DNA of 64,000 bases from assembly GCA_004194705.1 (NCBI GenBank), contig SADC01001042.1, forward strand, positions 186,001-250,000, written 5' to 3'. Position numbers and translations under genes: made by a program. This document shows positions 53,795 through 64,000 of the stretch, piece after piece. How positions within the stretch are numbered: position 1 is the stretch's first letter; each line of letters begins with the position of its first letter. Source of the DNA: Ditylenchus dipsaci. Taxonomy: Eukaryota > Nematoda > Chromadorea > Rhabditida > Anguinidae. The notes below the pieces were generated by a model that saw only the letters and a list, made by a program, of their open reading frames with translations, was not told where the DNA came from and did not search any database.

Positions 53795-54025
53795 GAGGAC
53801 GAATTGTCCCTTTTTACCAAGCGAGGACGAATTGTCCCTTTTGAGGAGTGAGGACGAATTGTCCCTGTTTATTGGTAGAGGACGAATTGTCCCTGTTTAT
53901 TGGTAGAGGACGAATTGTCCCTTTTTATTGATCGAGGACGAATTGTACCTTTTTATCGAGTGAGGACGAATTGTCCCTTTTTAACAAGTGAGGACTAATC
54001 GTCGCCAGGACGAATTGTCCGTGTC
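53795..54025. repeat. Minisatellite, GAGGACGAATTGTCCC units of about 29 bp
   Basis: Seven to nine copies of GAGGACGAATTGTCCCTTTT separated by variable spacers. The core GGACGAATTGTCC is nearly palindromic. No inverted partner array is visible. 54026-55114 shows no recognisable gene beyond a 104-codon plus-strand ORF (54204-54518) without a known domain. Confidence 0.8.
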
Positions 54026-55114
54026 CGTTCACTAAGCCTTATTTGTGACAATTGTGTTTGATTAAAACAATTCTTTTTTTGTGAAATTTTTCTCTTTTCT
54101 GTCATTGAGAGCCCAAAAAGAATAGGTAGCTTCTATAAAGAAAGCATTGCAATAATTATGGGGTAAAATCCTTTCTCATCTCCCATACAATGCCAGCAAC
54201 TATTTGTTTACCTTCAATAATAGCTTGAATAGTAGCAGTAGAGGATCAATGCATCAGAAGAAAAGATGGCTGCAACAAGAAGCTGATCAGAAAAAAAACC
54301 AGGAAGCATCTCTCTTCCTCAATCTCAGCCAGACCGGAAACTCAACAGCTTTCCCTCCCTTCTATACAATAGCGCAAAAGACTGTTGCACTCTCAGGAAT
54401 TATACCTCTCTGGCTGGATAATGGCCAAGACGAGAATAGGCGTGCTACAAAGGAGCAAGAAAAACCAAACATAAACAACAAATACCCACTGCTGCTCCAA
54501 CAATCGCTGGTGGTGTAGCTGCTAAGTCGGGAGTCAGAGAGTGATGTAAGATGCGGAAGACACAATGAAAACACAATTCCAGCTACTTTTCTTGTTGAGC
54601 AAGTGAGCAAGGAAGTCTCCTGTAGTTAGGGACGTGAAAGTGGGGTGTTTGAGGCAGTCACCGCCAACCTAATATTTACTTCTATTACTATTGCTGGTAT
54701 TATTTTTTGGTTGATCTCGCTGCTCCTAAGCCCGATTCACAAACAAACAACAACCAGTAACGTTAGTCACTCAAGGTGGGAGGTACGGCAAGCAGGCTGT
54801 ATTATCTCCATTAATGTTTGCTTGATTTTTCGGTTGAAAATAGGCTTTACAATTGCCTTTATATTAGTGCTTGGATGCGGAGCAGAGACTTGCTGAAGTG
54901 AAAAATATTGGAAAAAGGGTGTGCCACCAGTGGGAATCGAACTTGTGACAACTTTCGATTTTTCGTCTATCTTTTGAAACCTGAGAGAACACCAGCCTTT
55001 TTGGCTTGCTCTGAGGGTTGGGCAAGTCCTCGTATTTACCCAGACTTCAATGCTAAAAGCTGGCCATAAAAAGTAGCAATCCATGTCCATCTATCGATTG
55101 TGTTAAGTACATTG

Positions 55115-58100
55115 ATGTATATAGTGAACGCAGAGATTAATGGTTTTGAAGGACCTCAAGCATTGGCTACACCCTTGCCATATTTGACTAGTGCGGACTT
55201 TTTGAACGCAAGATATGTGGAGATAAACCAGCCACTGAAGAATATCATGAATGATCAAAGGTTTACGGCAAAGGTAGAGTTTCAAACTATCCATCTATTA
55301 TAGTTCTTAATTTTCTTAGGCTAATACATCAAGGGTTGCAGTTTCGAATCCCCCTCCCCCCTCCCACCCACGCAGAGTGCTCGGATGGAAAAGATAACTT
55401 CATATTCGTGTTTCTCGACCCCGATTTCATGAGAAAGCCGGCTGTTTTTTCGATTCTGAGAAAATAAATTTCCAACCACAGGGGTATCATGGGTTTTAAG
55501 TCGAATTTCAAAATTTTAAATTGGCGCCTTTGGAATTTAAAAGGGAATAAGGGCTGTATTGGGAGTGGAAGGGAATAAAAGGGGCCATTTTCATGGCAGA
55601 ACAATAGAAAAGTAAATACATGTATTCTTAAACTGCCTCACCATGTTTTTCAACTGGGCCGTGGCAAAAGGAGACTCTATACGCATTTTTAATCGAGAGT
55701 ACTTCCCGGAATCATGTCTAAGGTAAGTGAGTGCGCGCATCTCTAACCTACAAAAATTTTACCTACACCGTTTTTCAAATTTTCAAGTTCATTTTATTTT
55801 CATCGTTTCGAAAAAATTCGAAGTGGGGCACTAATAAGGGAAATATCTAAACTTCCGAAAAATCAGTATTATATTTTGCGGCGGCGCCGCCGCAAAATGT
55901 CGAAAAGGCTAATAAAAAAATTTACAAAAAACTTGAAAAATCAAAGTTGTTCATGGGTGGGGTTGAGCTCTTGACCTCGATATAAATATCCATATTTGCT
56001 ATGTTAAATCATGTGATGAAAAGGCTTAACACTGCGCCATGAAAACATGTCTAAGAGGCTCGTGGAAACGTTTTAGAGCTTTTTTGCGCAAGCCGTGAAG
56101 TTAGATGGCTTTTAAGAAAAAGCACGCATTCGTTTGCTCTTTTTTCTTGTATCTTTTAAGCTGAGGAATCACAAAGCAAAATTATAAGACGATGCTTGGT
56201 TGCCGAGATATCATCATACCTACTTTGAAACCTACTATCAAACCTACTTTGCAACAGGTATGACACAAAGTAGGATGGTACTCCAACTTGGCATTTCAAC
56301 TATAGGCCATATTTCATAAAATGCGTATCTTGTAAAAATTCTGCTTTGTGATTTGGATTCGCGAGAAAATTTCAGCAATTTAATTTCACAAAAAATCACG
56401 CATAGATGGGTAGTTTTACTGAAAAAAGAAAATAGAAATTTCATAAAAATAGGGCGCCAGTAGTGAATAGGAATTTTGGACTTCAGACCAATTAAAGCAA
56501 AAATTGGTGCATTTTTTTTTATCGAAGATGTTGTTTTACACGTGACGCTACCGAAGGGGCAAAAAATAGCTTGCAGTTTCGGAATCTACATGAAAAACTG
56601 CATTTGGTGGCATCAAACGTGTTAACAATAAATAATCTTCACAGCCATCTTGCAGAGCTGCTCAAACCGAGTAGAATGAGTCCATTTACGTGAGCATATA
56701 TAAAACGTATGAGCATATACAAAACAGACCACTTCTATCCATTTTTAGAAAAGAGGTCATTTTTTGTGGTTGAAAAAAATGACTTCACCTTAAAAAACCA
56801 TAACTCAAAATTTGCAGCACAAATCGGTGCTGACGTTCGAAAATATATTGCTCGGCATTAAATTTGGAGTCGTTTAGTATGTACATGACATGTACGGTAG
56901 GAAAAAGTCGAAAAAATCACGTTGCCAAAGTTTTGAACAAATTTACCAATTTATTGTTTAAAAAAAGCGGAAACAAAAACAATTCGAAATTATTATTAAC
57001 AAAATGTGTGTGGTCCCGCGCGCATTCAAACCTTTCAAATTGCCATGATAAGAAAGATACAGGGTCCTTTAAAGGGGGTATAGACGTTTCTCGAAAATGA
57101 AACTTTTGGCTAGGGGAAACTTGCCAAAAACGAAATTTGCCAAATACGAAATTTGCCAAAACGAAATTTGCCAAAACGAAATTTGCCAAATCGAAATGCG
57201 CCAAAACGAAATATGCCAAAACGAAATTTGCCGAAACGAAATTTGGCCAGCGAATCAACAGGGGGACCAAGGCAGTTTTTACGTTTTTTTCGAAATTTTC
57301 GAAACTGTGTCCTAACTACCTAAAACCACCCCAAACAACCAAAAACCAACTAAAACAGCAAAAACCACCCAAAATCACACTAAACAACCAAAAACACCTC
57401 AAACCACCCGAAACCATCCAAAACTACACTAAACAAAATTTTGCGGGAATTTGAATTTTTAGTCTGAACCAACCAAACCAAGTGGTCGTCCACTTGGATC
57501 AAAATTTTTTTTGAACGTTTTGGGTTCTAAAACCAGTTTTCTAGACTAATTCCTGCACGCTGAACATGGTTTGACAGTGGCAAAATGCCGTTTTCTCAGT
57601 TATTTTTTGAGTTTTGGCAAATAATTGATTTTACCAAAATCAATTATTCCCCAAAACTCAAAAATTTCTTCATAAAACGTGATTTTACCACTGTCAAACC
57701 ATGTTCAGCGTGCACGAATGAATCCAGAAAACAGGTTTCGCAACATGAAAAACGTAAAAAAATTTTGATCCAAGTCGACGACCACTTGGTTTGGTTGGTT
57801 CAGACTAAAAATTTAAATTAAATTTTTAAATTTAAATTTTTGTTTGGTGAATTTTCGAATGATTTCTGGTGGTTTTGGTGTTCTGGGTGGTTTTGTGTGA
57901 TTTTGGGTGGTTTTGGGTGATTTTGGATGATTTTCGCTGGTTTGGGGTGGTTTTAGGTGGTTAGGACACAATTTCGAAAATTTTGAAAAAAAACGTAAAA
58001 ACTGCCTTGGTCCCCCTGTTGGTTCGTTGGCCAAATTTCGTTCCGGCATATTTCGTTTTGGCGCATTTCGATTTGGCAAATTTCGTTTTGGCAAATTTCG

Positions 58101-61100
58101 TTTTGGCAAATTTCGTTTTGGCAAATTTCGTTCTGGCAAAACATACGTTTGGCAAATTTCGTTTTTGGCAAGTTTCCCCTAGCCAAACTTTTTTCATTTT
58201 CGAGAAACGTTTCTCGAATTTGAAACTCAAAAGAGTAAAATATCTCTAAGGGTATATATGGAGATACTTATTTAGACATATCAAGGGTGTTTGGCTGAAT
58301 GTGATGGCCAAAGTCTAGCATATTCCACATTGCAAGGGTCAGGGGTTAACACATGTATGTACCCCTATCCCTTGCAATGTGGAGTGTGCTGGTCTTTGGC
58401 CGCGAAGCGGCCAAATACCCTTAATATGTCTAAATAAGTATCTCCACATATACCCTTAGAGATATTTTACTCTTTTGAGTTTCAAATTCGAGAAACGTTT
58501 CTCGAAAATGAAAAAATTTTCATTTTCGAGAAACGTCTATGCACCCTTTAAAGGGGCATGGTCACCTGTTACAAATTTTGCGATTTATTCGTCTTTAGGG
58601 TCAAAAACAGCTTACTAGCTACAGTGGACTCTCCCAAAAACGCACGCTCGAATTCCCGAATAGAGTCCATCACTTTTTCACCCTAAATTTTAATGCCATT
58701 TTCTGAATTCAATTTGCCAACCTAGTGCAAAAAATTGCAAGGATACTGATTTTGCCGATTTTGGTAAAAAAAACTATAGTTTCACCATTTAGCCCGGCAA
58801 ATATTCCAACAACGAACGCCTATTCAAGATATATGTGTTCGTTATCGGGAGATTTACTGGGCAAAATGTTAAAACTGCAGTGTTTAATAAGAAAAATCGG
58901 CAAAATCAAAATCCTTGCAATTTTACGCACTAGGCTGGCGAATAACGTTTGCCAGATTGTTCCAAATTTAGGGTGAAAAAAGTGTCGGACACGAGGCGGA
59001 AATGAACTTTTTGGGCGTGCGTTACTGGCAGATTCGACTGCACAAACTATTTAGATAAACATTTTTAGACATAAAACTTCTGCTTGTAAGCGCAAAATTA
59101 TTTATTTACATTTTCAGAGGTTTCGACGTGGTAGTGTTGTAGGTTTATTGCTCAAATTGCGCTCGATTTCTCAAAAGTTTTTTTAAGGTTGCTCTAGAAA
59201 CAGACAAATGGCCATCAGGGAGAATCCCTTATGTTTTGTCGTCTGCATACAGTATTTATCAAATTTTTCTGTTAATTTTATTTCTCAGTCATCTGTGCCC
59301 TTATAGCTCCTAACCAAAGAGCCGTGCTAGCCAGAGCTATAGGTGCTTATAACGCCAGGACTTGTATCAGGTTTGTGCCTAAGACACCTGCTGACAAAGA
59401 CTATGTGGTCATCTCCAAGCTGGACGGGTATGTTATGGAGTGTTTGAAGTGAACAAATATTGCTTGTGTTTTTGATAGATGCTACGCTGATTTTGCCCGT
59501 GTAGGAGGTCGACAGCAAGTGTCTCTAGCTGATGAATGCATTGACTATGCCACTATTATACATGAGGTAGGTGGACGAGTTGGGATTTCAGATGGCCCTA
59601 ATATGAACTGTTTTTCCGAATTTATGCTAAATTCTGTTTGAAAGGACCATGGTTTTTGCGCGCAGTGGCATGACAAAAATTTTAATTGGCGGGGGACACT
59701 TCTATTTGGTCTCTTACTGTACTCTTTTGAGTCTTTTCGAACGACTGTGAAGAGCACAGTGAGAGAGCAAAGAGAAGTGTCCCACACGAATTCAAATTTT
59801 TGTCATGCCACTACGCGCAAAAACCATGGTCCTTTAAATGACTCTCAAGTAATTTTTATGCTCTAAAAAAATTCTGATACTTTTCTGCATAAAAATCGTT
59901 TTTTTTTAATTTTTTTAACCAAAACCTTGATTGAACTTGGTTGTCCAGCGTTTTTTGTTCAAGATTTTCTTTCTGTAAAAAATAAGTATAAAACTCAATG
60001 CCACAGACACGATTTTCAATCAGCGGGCTAGGTCTCTGTTAAACTATTACAATATTTATTAAAATAGCAAGTTGGTAAAAACTCTTTGCGTGGTCCTTGT
60101 CTGAAATGCTTTTCAAATAACACGGGTCATGCAAATTTCTGTGCAGAAAAAGAGAATTTAAATTCCAGTTCATGCACGTGATCGGTTTTATTCATGAACA
60201 TCAGCGAGAGGACAGGGATGGATTTGTCAAGATTGTGTGGGAGAACATCATCGAAGGTTTGCAAATTACATCTTTGGCCCAAAAAAATTTTCAGCGAAAA
60301 AGTTGTGGTCACTTGTTCAAAATTTGCCCTTGTCAATTCAAAATATTTTCCTGATCAACCTTGAACTTCTGCACGGATTTTTCAGCTTGAGTTTCTAACA
60401 AAACATGGTCTAGAATTCAATTTTAGGTATAGTTTTGTTAGAAATCAAGTTAAAAAATACGTACATAAGTTTAATGATTAGGAAAAAAAATTGAATTGGT
60501 GGGAACAACCGTGGTCGGAGACGGCAATGGCCCTTTAAGAAATAGTTTTGTCTCAGTGAACTTTTTTTTGGGCCAATTTCAGCTGATTAATATTCTATGA
60601 ACAAAAATTGAAAAAAGAGGTTTTTTTACAAACGATACATAAAATTTTTTTAATATTGCCCATTTCTACCCTTTATTTCTTCCCTTGTAAATATAAAGAC
60701 AAATATTCAAGTAAAAGACAGATATTCACGAAGAACACTGATAAATGATCTATTTTTGTCCTACTTTTTCAGTCCTACTTTTTCAGTACTGGGTATATGG
60801 GGTATATGCAAGTAGCGTCTAAAATTTTTATCAAAATTTATTCAAATTATTGTTAATAATGAACTTTGTTATTAAAAAAGTTATTGTTTATAATGAAGTT
60901 TGTTATTAACAAAGTTATTGCAGAATATGAACTTTGTTAATAACAAAGTTATTATTAATAATGGGGGGGGGGAGAGAAATTAGAGGGAGGGGAGTAATTT
61001 TTCAACTCTACTCTAGAGGAGGGGAGTAATTAGAGGGAGGGGAGAAATTAGGAGGAGGGGAGAAATTAGAGGAAATACGATAAATTTAATGATTTTAAAG

Positions 61101-61635
61101 TTTATAAACATATATTTAGGAGCCAATGCGGACTTTGACAAGTTAAGCGCAGTGGGATTGTCCAATTATGGTGAAACCTACGACTACTTCTCAATAATGC
61201 ACTATGAAAATACTGAAGGTGCTGACTTATTAATTTTTTTAAACTACTGACCATAAAATAGCAAAAATCCCTTTTTTATACACAGGTAGCCGCAACGGTA
61301 GAAGCACCATAGAAGCCAAGGTCAACGATTACACACCTTTGATGGGGAAATCCACAGATTTTACAAGAGGTATACCGATTTGTTTAATGTGCAATCAAGT
61401 AAAAAGCCGTTCAAATGCCTTTTCAGGAGACCTGAACCGAGTTAACAGAGCCTACCAATGCAATGCTTATCTAGCGGGTCCTGTTCCTCGGTTGACCACT
61501 TGCAATTTGGAATGCAAAGCAGAGAATAGTATAGAGAAAATAGACAAAAAACGGAGAATAATGAAGTTATACTTAAAAGGTTATTCGAAACGATCTCATT
61601 GGATTTTATTTTGTGGTTGGTTAATAATAAATTAA
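55115..61635 (+). CDS. Astacin-family zinc metalloprotease
   Basis: Well-supported exons: 59118-59142, 59289-59427, 59479-59566, 60169-60256, 61120-61218, 61286-61369, 61427-61635; all joints keep phase. The catalytic site is [17 protein letters not shown], the HExxHxxGxxHxxxR zinc motif of astacins. The Met-turn is [10 protein letters not shown], and TCIRFVPKT and [17 protein letters not shown] are typical. RFRRGSV in the first of these exons could be the propeptide cleavage site. The end (about 48 residues after [12 protein letters not shown]) is basic, with no EGF or CUB domain. An upstream exon (55115-55273, ending QRFTAK with a GT donor) may encode the propeptide, but a signal peptide was not found, so the 5' end is uncertain. 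Expected to be a secreted endopeptidase. The introns hold several repeats. Confidence 0.8.
55320..55745. repeat. TGCATG-family repeat, long copy
   Basis: Shares TTTCATGAGAAAGCCG, AAGGGAATAAGGGCTGTATTG, GAAAAACATGGT-type and GTAAGTGAGTGCGCGCATCTC blocks with 2749-3390, in inverse orientation. Lies in the long first intron of the proposed astacin gene. 55746-57062 shows no other recognised feature apart from GCGGCGGCGCCGCCGC near 55878. Confidence 0.6.
57063..58558. mobile_element. Inverted-repeat element, CCTTTAAAGGG ends, carrying a nested MULE-type MITE
   Basis: GGTCCTTTAAAGGGGGTATAG and GACGTTTCTCGAAAATGAAA at the left are mirrored by TTTCATTTTCGAGAAACGTC and ACCCTTTAAAGGGGC at the right. 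Its right half is itself a palindrome (58197-58512). The MULE-type MITE 57108-58184 is inserted near the left end. Confidence 0.65.
57108..58184. mobile_element. MULE-type MITE, array unit CGAAATTTGCCAAAA
   Basis: Ends GGCTAGGGGAAACTTGCC and GGCAAGTTTCCCCTAGCC. The flanking octamer AAACTTTT is exact (57100-57107, 58185-58192). Each end carries about nine array units in inverted orientation, then CAACAGGGGGACCAAGGCAG. The shared palindromic core fills 57460-57810. Confidence 0.85.
58622..59041. mobile_element. 420-bp pogo/Tc1-like hairpin MITE
   Basis: Left CAGTGGACTCTCCC follows TA; right CAGATTCGACTG precedes CA. Inner blocks (TGCAAGGATACTGATTTTGC, AAAGTGTCGGACACGAGG) match the 9.2-kb and 22.1-kb MITEs. 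More diverged than those. Confidence 0.7.
59641..59835. mobile_element. Hairpin MITE, AAGGACCAYGGTTTTTG family (copy 2)
   Basis: AAAGGACCATGGTTTTTGCG is mirrored by GCGCAAAAACCATGGTCCTTT. Same family as 31680-31871. Lies in an astacin intron. Confidence 0.75.
60830..60975. repeat. Tandem AACTTTGTTATTAACAAAGTT repeat
   Basis: About three to four units of AATGAACTTTGTTATTAACA with palindromic symmetry. Followed by a G-rich GGAGGGGAGAAATTAGAG series (60964-61076) ending in a half ACCGTATTT-family terminus. Lies in an astacin intron. Confidence 0.6.
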
Positions 61636-61955
61636 AAAAGAAAAAGTGTTTTTATCACAAAAAAGATCAATGCTGAAATTTTAAACTTGACATCTGGTGC
61701 TTATTCTATTAGTTTATACTCGAAAAAGTTTCAACAGTTGATAGAGAGAATGTCATAACCATGACACTTTATAACCATAACTCAAAGCATAATAAAAAGT
61801 GTAAGAAACTAAAATTTCCTTTCTTTTCTTAGCGGCATAACAGACAGACCAAAGAGTATTGATGTCTCTAACAGTCTGATTGCAATGAAACCCATCCTTT
61901 ACATTGCCAAGGAAAGAATACCGCATATATAAACAAGTTCTCTTCCAATCGTTTC

Positions 61956-62074
61956 GCTTACGACCATACCACGTTGGAAGTACGCCATCCCGTCCGATCT
62001 GGCAATGTCAAGCAACGTTGGGCTCGACTAGTACTTGGATCGGAGACGTCCTGGGAATCTCGGGTGTTGTAAGC
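61956..62074 (+). rRNA. 5S ribosomal RNA
   Basis: A 119-nt sequence starting GCTTACGACCATACCACG and ending GGGTGTTGTAAGC, so the terminal stem pairs GCTTAC with GTAAGC. It contains the conserved CATCCCGTCCGATCTGGCAA, AAGCAACGTTGGGCTCGACT and ACTTGGATCGGAGACG segments (internal Pol III control region). A CTTTTT terminator follows at once. Likely functional. It starts 320 bp after the astacin stop and 54 bp before a PIF-type element. Confidence 0.93.
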
Positions 62075-62127
62075 CTCTTTTTCAACTTTTTGAAAAATTA
62101 ATTAAAAAATCAAGTTTTTATGTTCAG

Positions 62128-63519
62128 GACCCGTACTCAAAACAACAATTAGTCACTAAATAATTAGTCACTAATAAAAGTGGCCTTCTCGTACTCAAAA
62201 CAAAAATTAGACGACTAAATAATTGGTCGACTAAATATTTAGTCGACTAAATATTTAGACTTTAGTCACCTAAAAGTCTAAATATTAAGCTGTACTCAAA
62301 ACGAATTTAGTGACCAAATATTTGGTCGGCTAAATATTTAGCGACTAAATATTTGACTAAGTATTTAGCGACTAAATATTTAGTCGAACTCAAAATAAGG
62401 CGACTTTCCTGCCTAAAGATTAAAACAACATCTTTATTTCCGCACAAAGACAACAATTTATGTGCTCATTCAAGTGAAATACTCTCTCACAATTCCACTT
62501 CTCTCTTGAATCGCAGTCATTTGACGGCCTTGATAGAGCTCTTCCCCCGGTTGTTCATCTTGGAATCCCTCTTCATCGTCAGGCTCAGGCATCCACAGCT
62601 CAAATGCAAGATTGTGTATAACAGCGGTTGAGAGTACAACATTGACGACATTCTCTAAATTGAGCCGAATTTTGCTACGCAGGATTGAGCATCTTCTTTT
62701 CCACTGACCGATTCTTTGTTCCACGCCTACCCTTGTCTTCTTGTGTGCCTTATTGTATCTGTAACCATACAGTAGTCATACAATATTTAATAAAAGTCTA
62801 GTAAACCAACCTCAACTCTGCTGGTATCGCTGGTCGGAGAAACGGAGTCATGAGCCACTTTTTACACGGGTATCCAGAGTCGCCGAGGAGAATACTACCG
62901 ATTTCATTGTTTTGGAAGGCATCCCAGAGAAGGCTTGTGCGAAGAATATGAGAATCGTGTGTGCAACCTGGGTGCCTAGCGACTACATTGGTGAATTGAC
63001 CCTCGGAGTTCACAACCACCTATAAGGGTCAAAAAGTGATACAAACAGTATGTTTTAAAAACGTCCATTTTCTCGCCATTTTCCAAGCGAGAAAGAAAAA
63101 CGGTGATGACATATCGAAAGAGCGATAAAAGTTGGTATAGGAACGTCAACATCAAAAGTACGCCAACTTCTACAAAACATGTCAAAAAGGGTTAGAAGTT
63201 ATGACTAAATAAATTTAGCCTGCCATAGGGCAGTCCACTTTTTTAAAGGGAAAAATTAGTCACTAAACTAAATATTTAGACTTTAGCACCAAATTTAGTC
63301 AGTGTTTTGATTACGAAAATTAGTCACTAATAAAATTAGTTGCTAAATTTTTAGAGACTAATGTTTTGAGTACCAAAAGTCTAAATATTTAGTTACTAAA
63401 TAAAAATTGGACTTTGGTCTCTGGTATTGAGTACGACTAATTTTTCGGAGATTTAGACTTTAGACTTTAGTCTAGAAGTCTAAATATTTAGTGACTAATT
63501 ATTGTTTTGAGTACGGGTC
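62128..63519 (-). mobile_element. PIF/Harbinger element, 3-bp duplication CAG
   Basis: Ends GACCCGTACTCAAAACAA and TTGTTTTGAGTACGGGTC, flanked by CAG on both sides (62125-62127, 63520-63522). Subterminal regions are packed with ATTTAGTCGACTAAATATTTAG-like runs of AATATTTAGT motifs. It encloses transposase exons on the minus strand. No second (Myb-like) ORF was seen. Confidence 0.85.
62470..63020 (-). pseudogene. PIF/Harbinger transposase, N-terminally truncated
   Basis: Two minus-strand exons (63020-62811 and 62758-62470) join in phase to about 165 residues. They carry VVNSEGQFTNVVARHPGCTHDS, LLGDSGYP (second catalytic Asp), then after the intron YNKAHKKTRVGVEQRIGQWKRR (catalytic Glu) and the C-terminal VVNVVLSTAVIHNLAF region. 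These are HARBI1/DDE_Tnp_4 nuclease features. The N-terminal half, including the first Asp, is absent upstream (63021-63240 has no matching reading frame), so the copy is probably inactive. The preserved intron fits a relatively young loss. Confidence 0.85.
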
Positions 63520-63735
63520 CAGAATCACCAAAAATAGCCTAATACGCCTTCATCCCGAAAGGTCGAAAATGAAATAAAAAGTTTCAATTGAGTCGTTTTA
63601 TATGCTTATTCATACTCGGAGTAGAATAAGTGTTTTGGCTCTATATGTGTTCGTGGAACTCCCAAAAAAATTTTGCCTTGGTCCCCCTGTTGAAAAATTT
63701 TGCCTTGGTCCCCCTGTTGTTTTTTTAATATGTAT

Positions 63736-63916
63736 TGTCCATTTACTACGGTGGACAGAAAGGTGAACTTCCATTGAATTAGGGGTCGGCCGAAGGCCGG
63801 CCAGGTAAAAAATCATTAAAGAGAAAAATTCCTTAAAGGGTTTTTACCTGGCCGGCCTTCGGCCGACCCTAATTCAATGGAAGTTCACCTTTCTGTCCAC
63901 CGTAGTAAATGGACAA
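63736..63916. mobile_element. Perfect palindrome, TGTCCATTTACTACGG arms
   Basis: Arms 63736-63811 and 63843-63916 are near-perfect inverted copies, with an inner GGCCGAAGGCC hairpin in each. It directly follows a half copy of the CTATATGTGTTCG MITE containing two CCTTGGTCCCCCTGTTG boxes (63640-63722). Confidence 0.75.
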
Positions 63917-64000
63917 GGGCTCACATACTTTAAAAAAAGGTTTTTGGCTGTTTGATACTTTTTAAGACTTTTGAAAAAAAATATCAAAACAAATCAACAG

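Noticed and set aside
54204..54518. 104-codon plus-strand ORF as a gene
   Set aside because: Low-complexity Gln/Asn composition, no recognised domain and no supporting splice structure.
54913..54985. tRNA gene suggested by AGTGGGAATCGAACTTGTG
   Set aside because: The T stem is mismatched, and neither a D arm nor an acceptor stem could be drawn.
57137..58249. Lysine-rich repeat proteins ([11 protein letters not shown] type) from several ORFs
   Set aside because: They are translations of the CGAAATTTGCCAAAA terminal arrays in open frames.
62976..63185. Hydrophobic 69-codon ORF as the N-terminal part of the PIF transposase
   Set aside because: It lies in a different frame and has none of the family motifs. 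The transposase exon begins at a TATAG acceptor at 63020.

Overview
The window looks like nuclear DNA of a nematode. It is AT-rich and gene-poor. Exons are short, introns are often only 44-60 nt with TTTCAG-type acceptors, and there is a 119-nt 5S rRNA gene of metazoan type. The protein families point the same way: a six-cysteine C6-domain membrane protein, a STRM-1-like sterol methyltransferase and an astacin metalloprotease. I did not identify the species. All homology calls come from recognising motifs by eye, not from a search.

Cellular genes, left to right: tRNA-Lys(UUU) (1833-1905, -); C6-domain single-pass membrane protein (3645-4678, -); aspartate dehydrogenase (ASPDH) family protein (13176-19689, -); STRM-1-like sterol methyltransferase (19850-25916, -); 618-residue winged-helix plus nucleoside-phosphorylase protein (27091-32770, -); COA5/PET191 cytochrome oxidase assembly factor with an apparent 1-nt frameshift (46796-47193, +); astacin (55115-61635, +); 5S rRNA (61956-62074, +). 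I rebuilt the exons of the ASPDH, STRM-1 and phosphorylase genes by eye, and all splice phases close. STRM-1 and ASPDH lie head-to-tail with 160 bp between stop and start, as in a nematode operon.

Most of the rest is transposons, many nested. A Mutator-like element (14893-17620) encodes a FLYWCH plus MULE transposase. It lies antisense in the 4.8-kb second intron of ASPDH and has an 11-bp target-site duplication. Its terminal inverted repeats are arrays of ten 14-15-bp units. Four smaller elements (23201-24043, 48999-50223, 50876-52903, 57108-58184) share this plan with 8-10-bp duplications. Each has its own array unit, matched between its two ends but different from the other copies, and three carry a complete copy (the fourth about half) of a shared palindromic core. 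This family with private, end-matched tandem-array termini is the most interesting system here.

Other mobile elements with target-site duplications: hAT MITEs (8 bp) at 8894-9137, 10791-11674, 36134-37074 and 45391-45601; a piggyBac-type MITE (TTAA) at 29661-30583; 3-bp PIF/Harbinger-type elements at 34101-34505 and 62128-63519, the latter with transposase remains; and TA-flanked pogo/Tc1-like hairpin MITEs at 5720-5788, 9225-9650, 17675-18595, 22111-22538 and 58622-59041 (the last with TA/CA). The stretches 38.1-42.4 kb, 53-55 kb and 55.75-57 kb show little that I can name.
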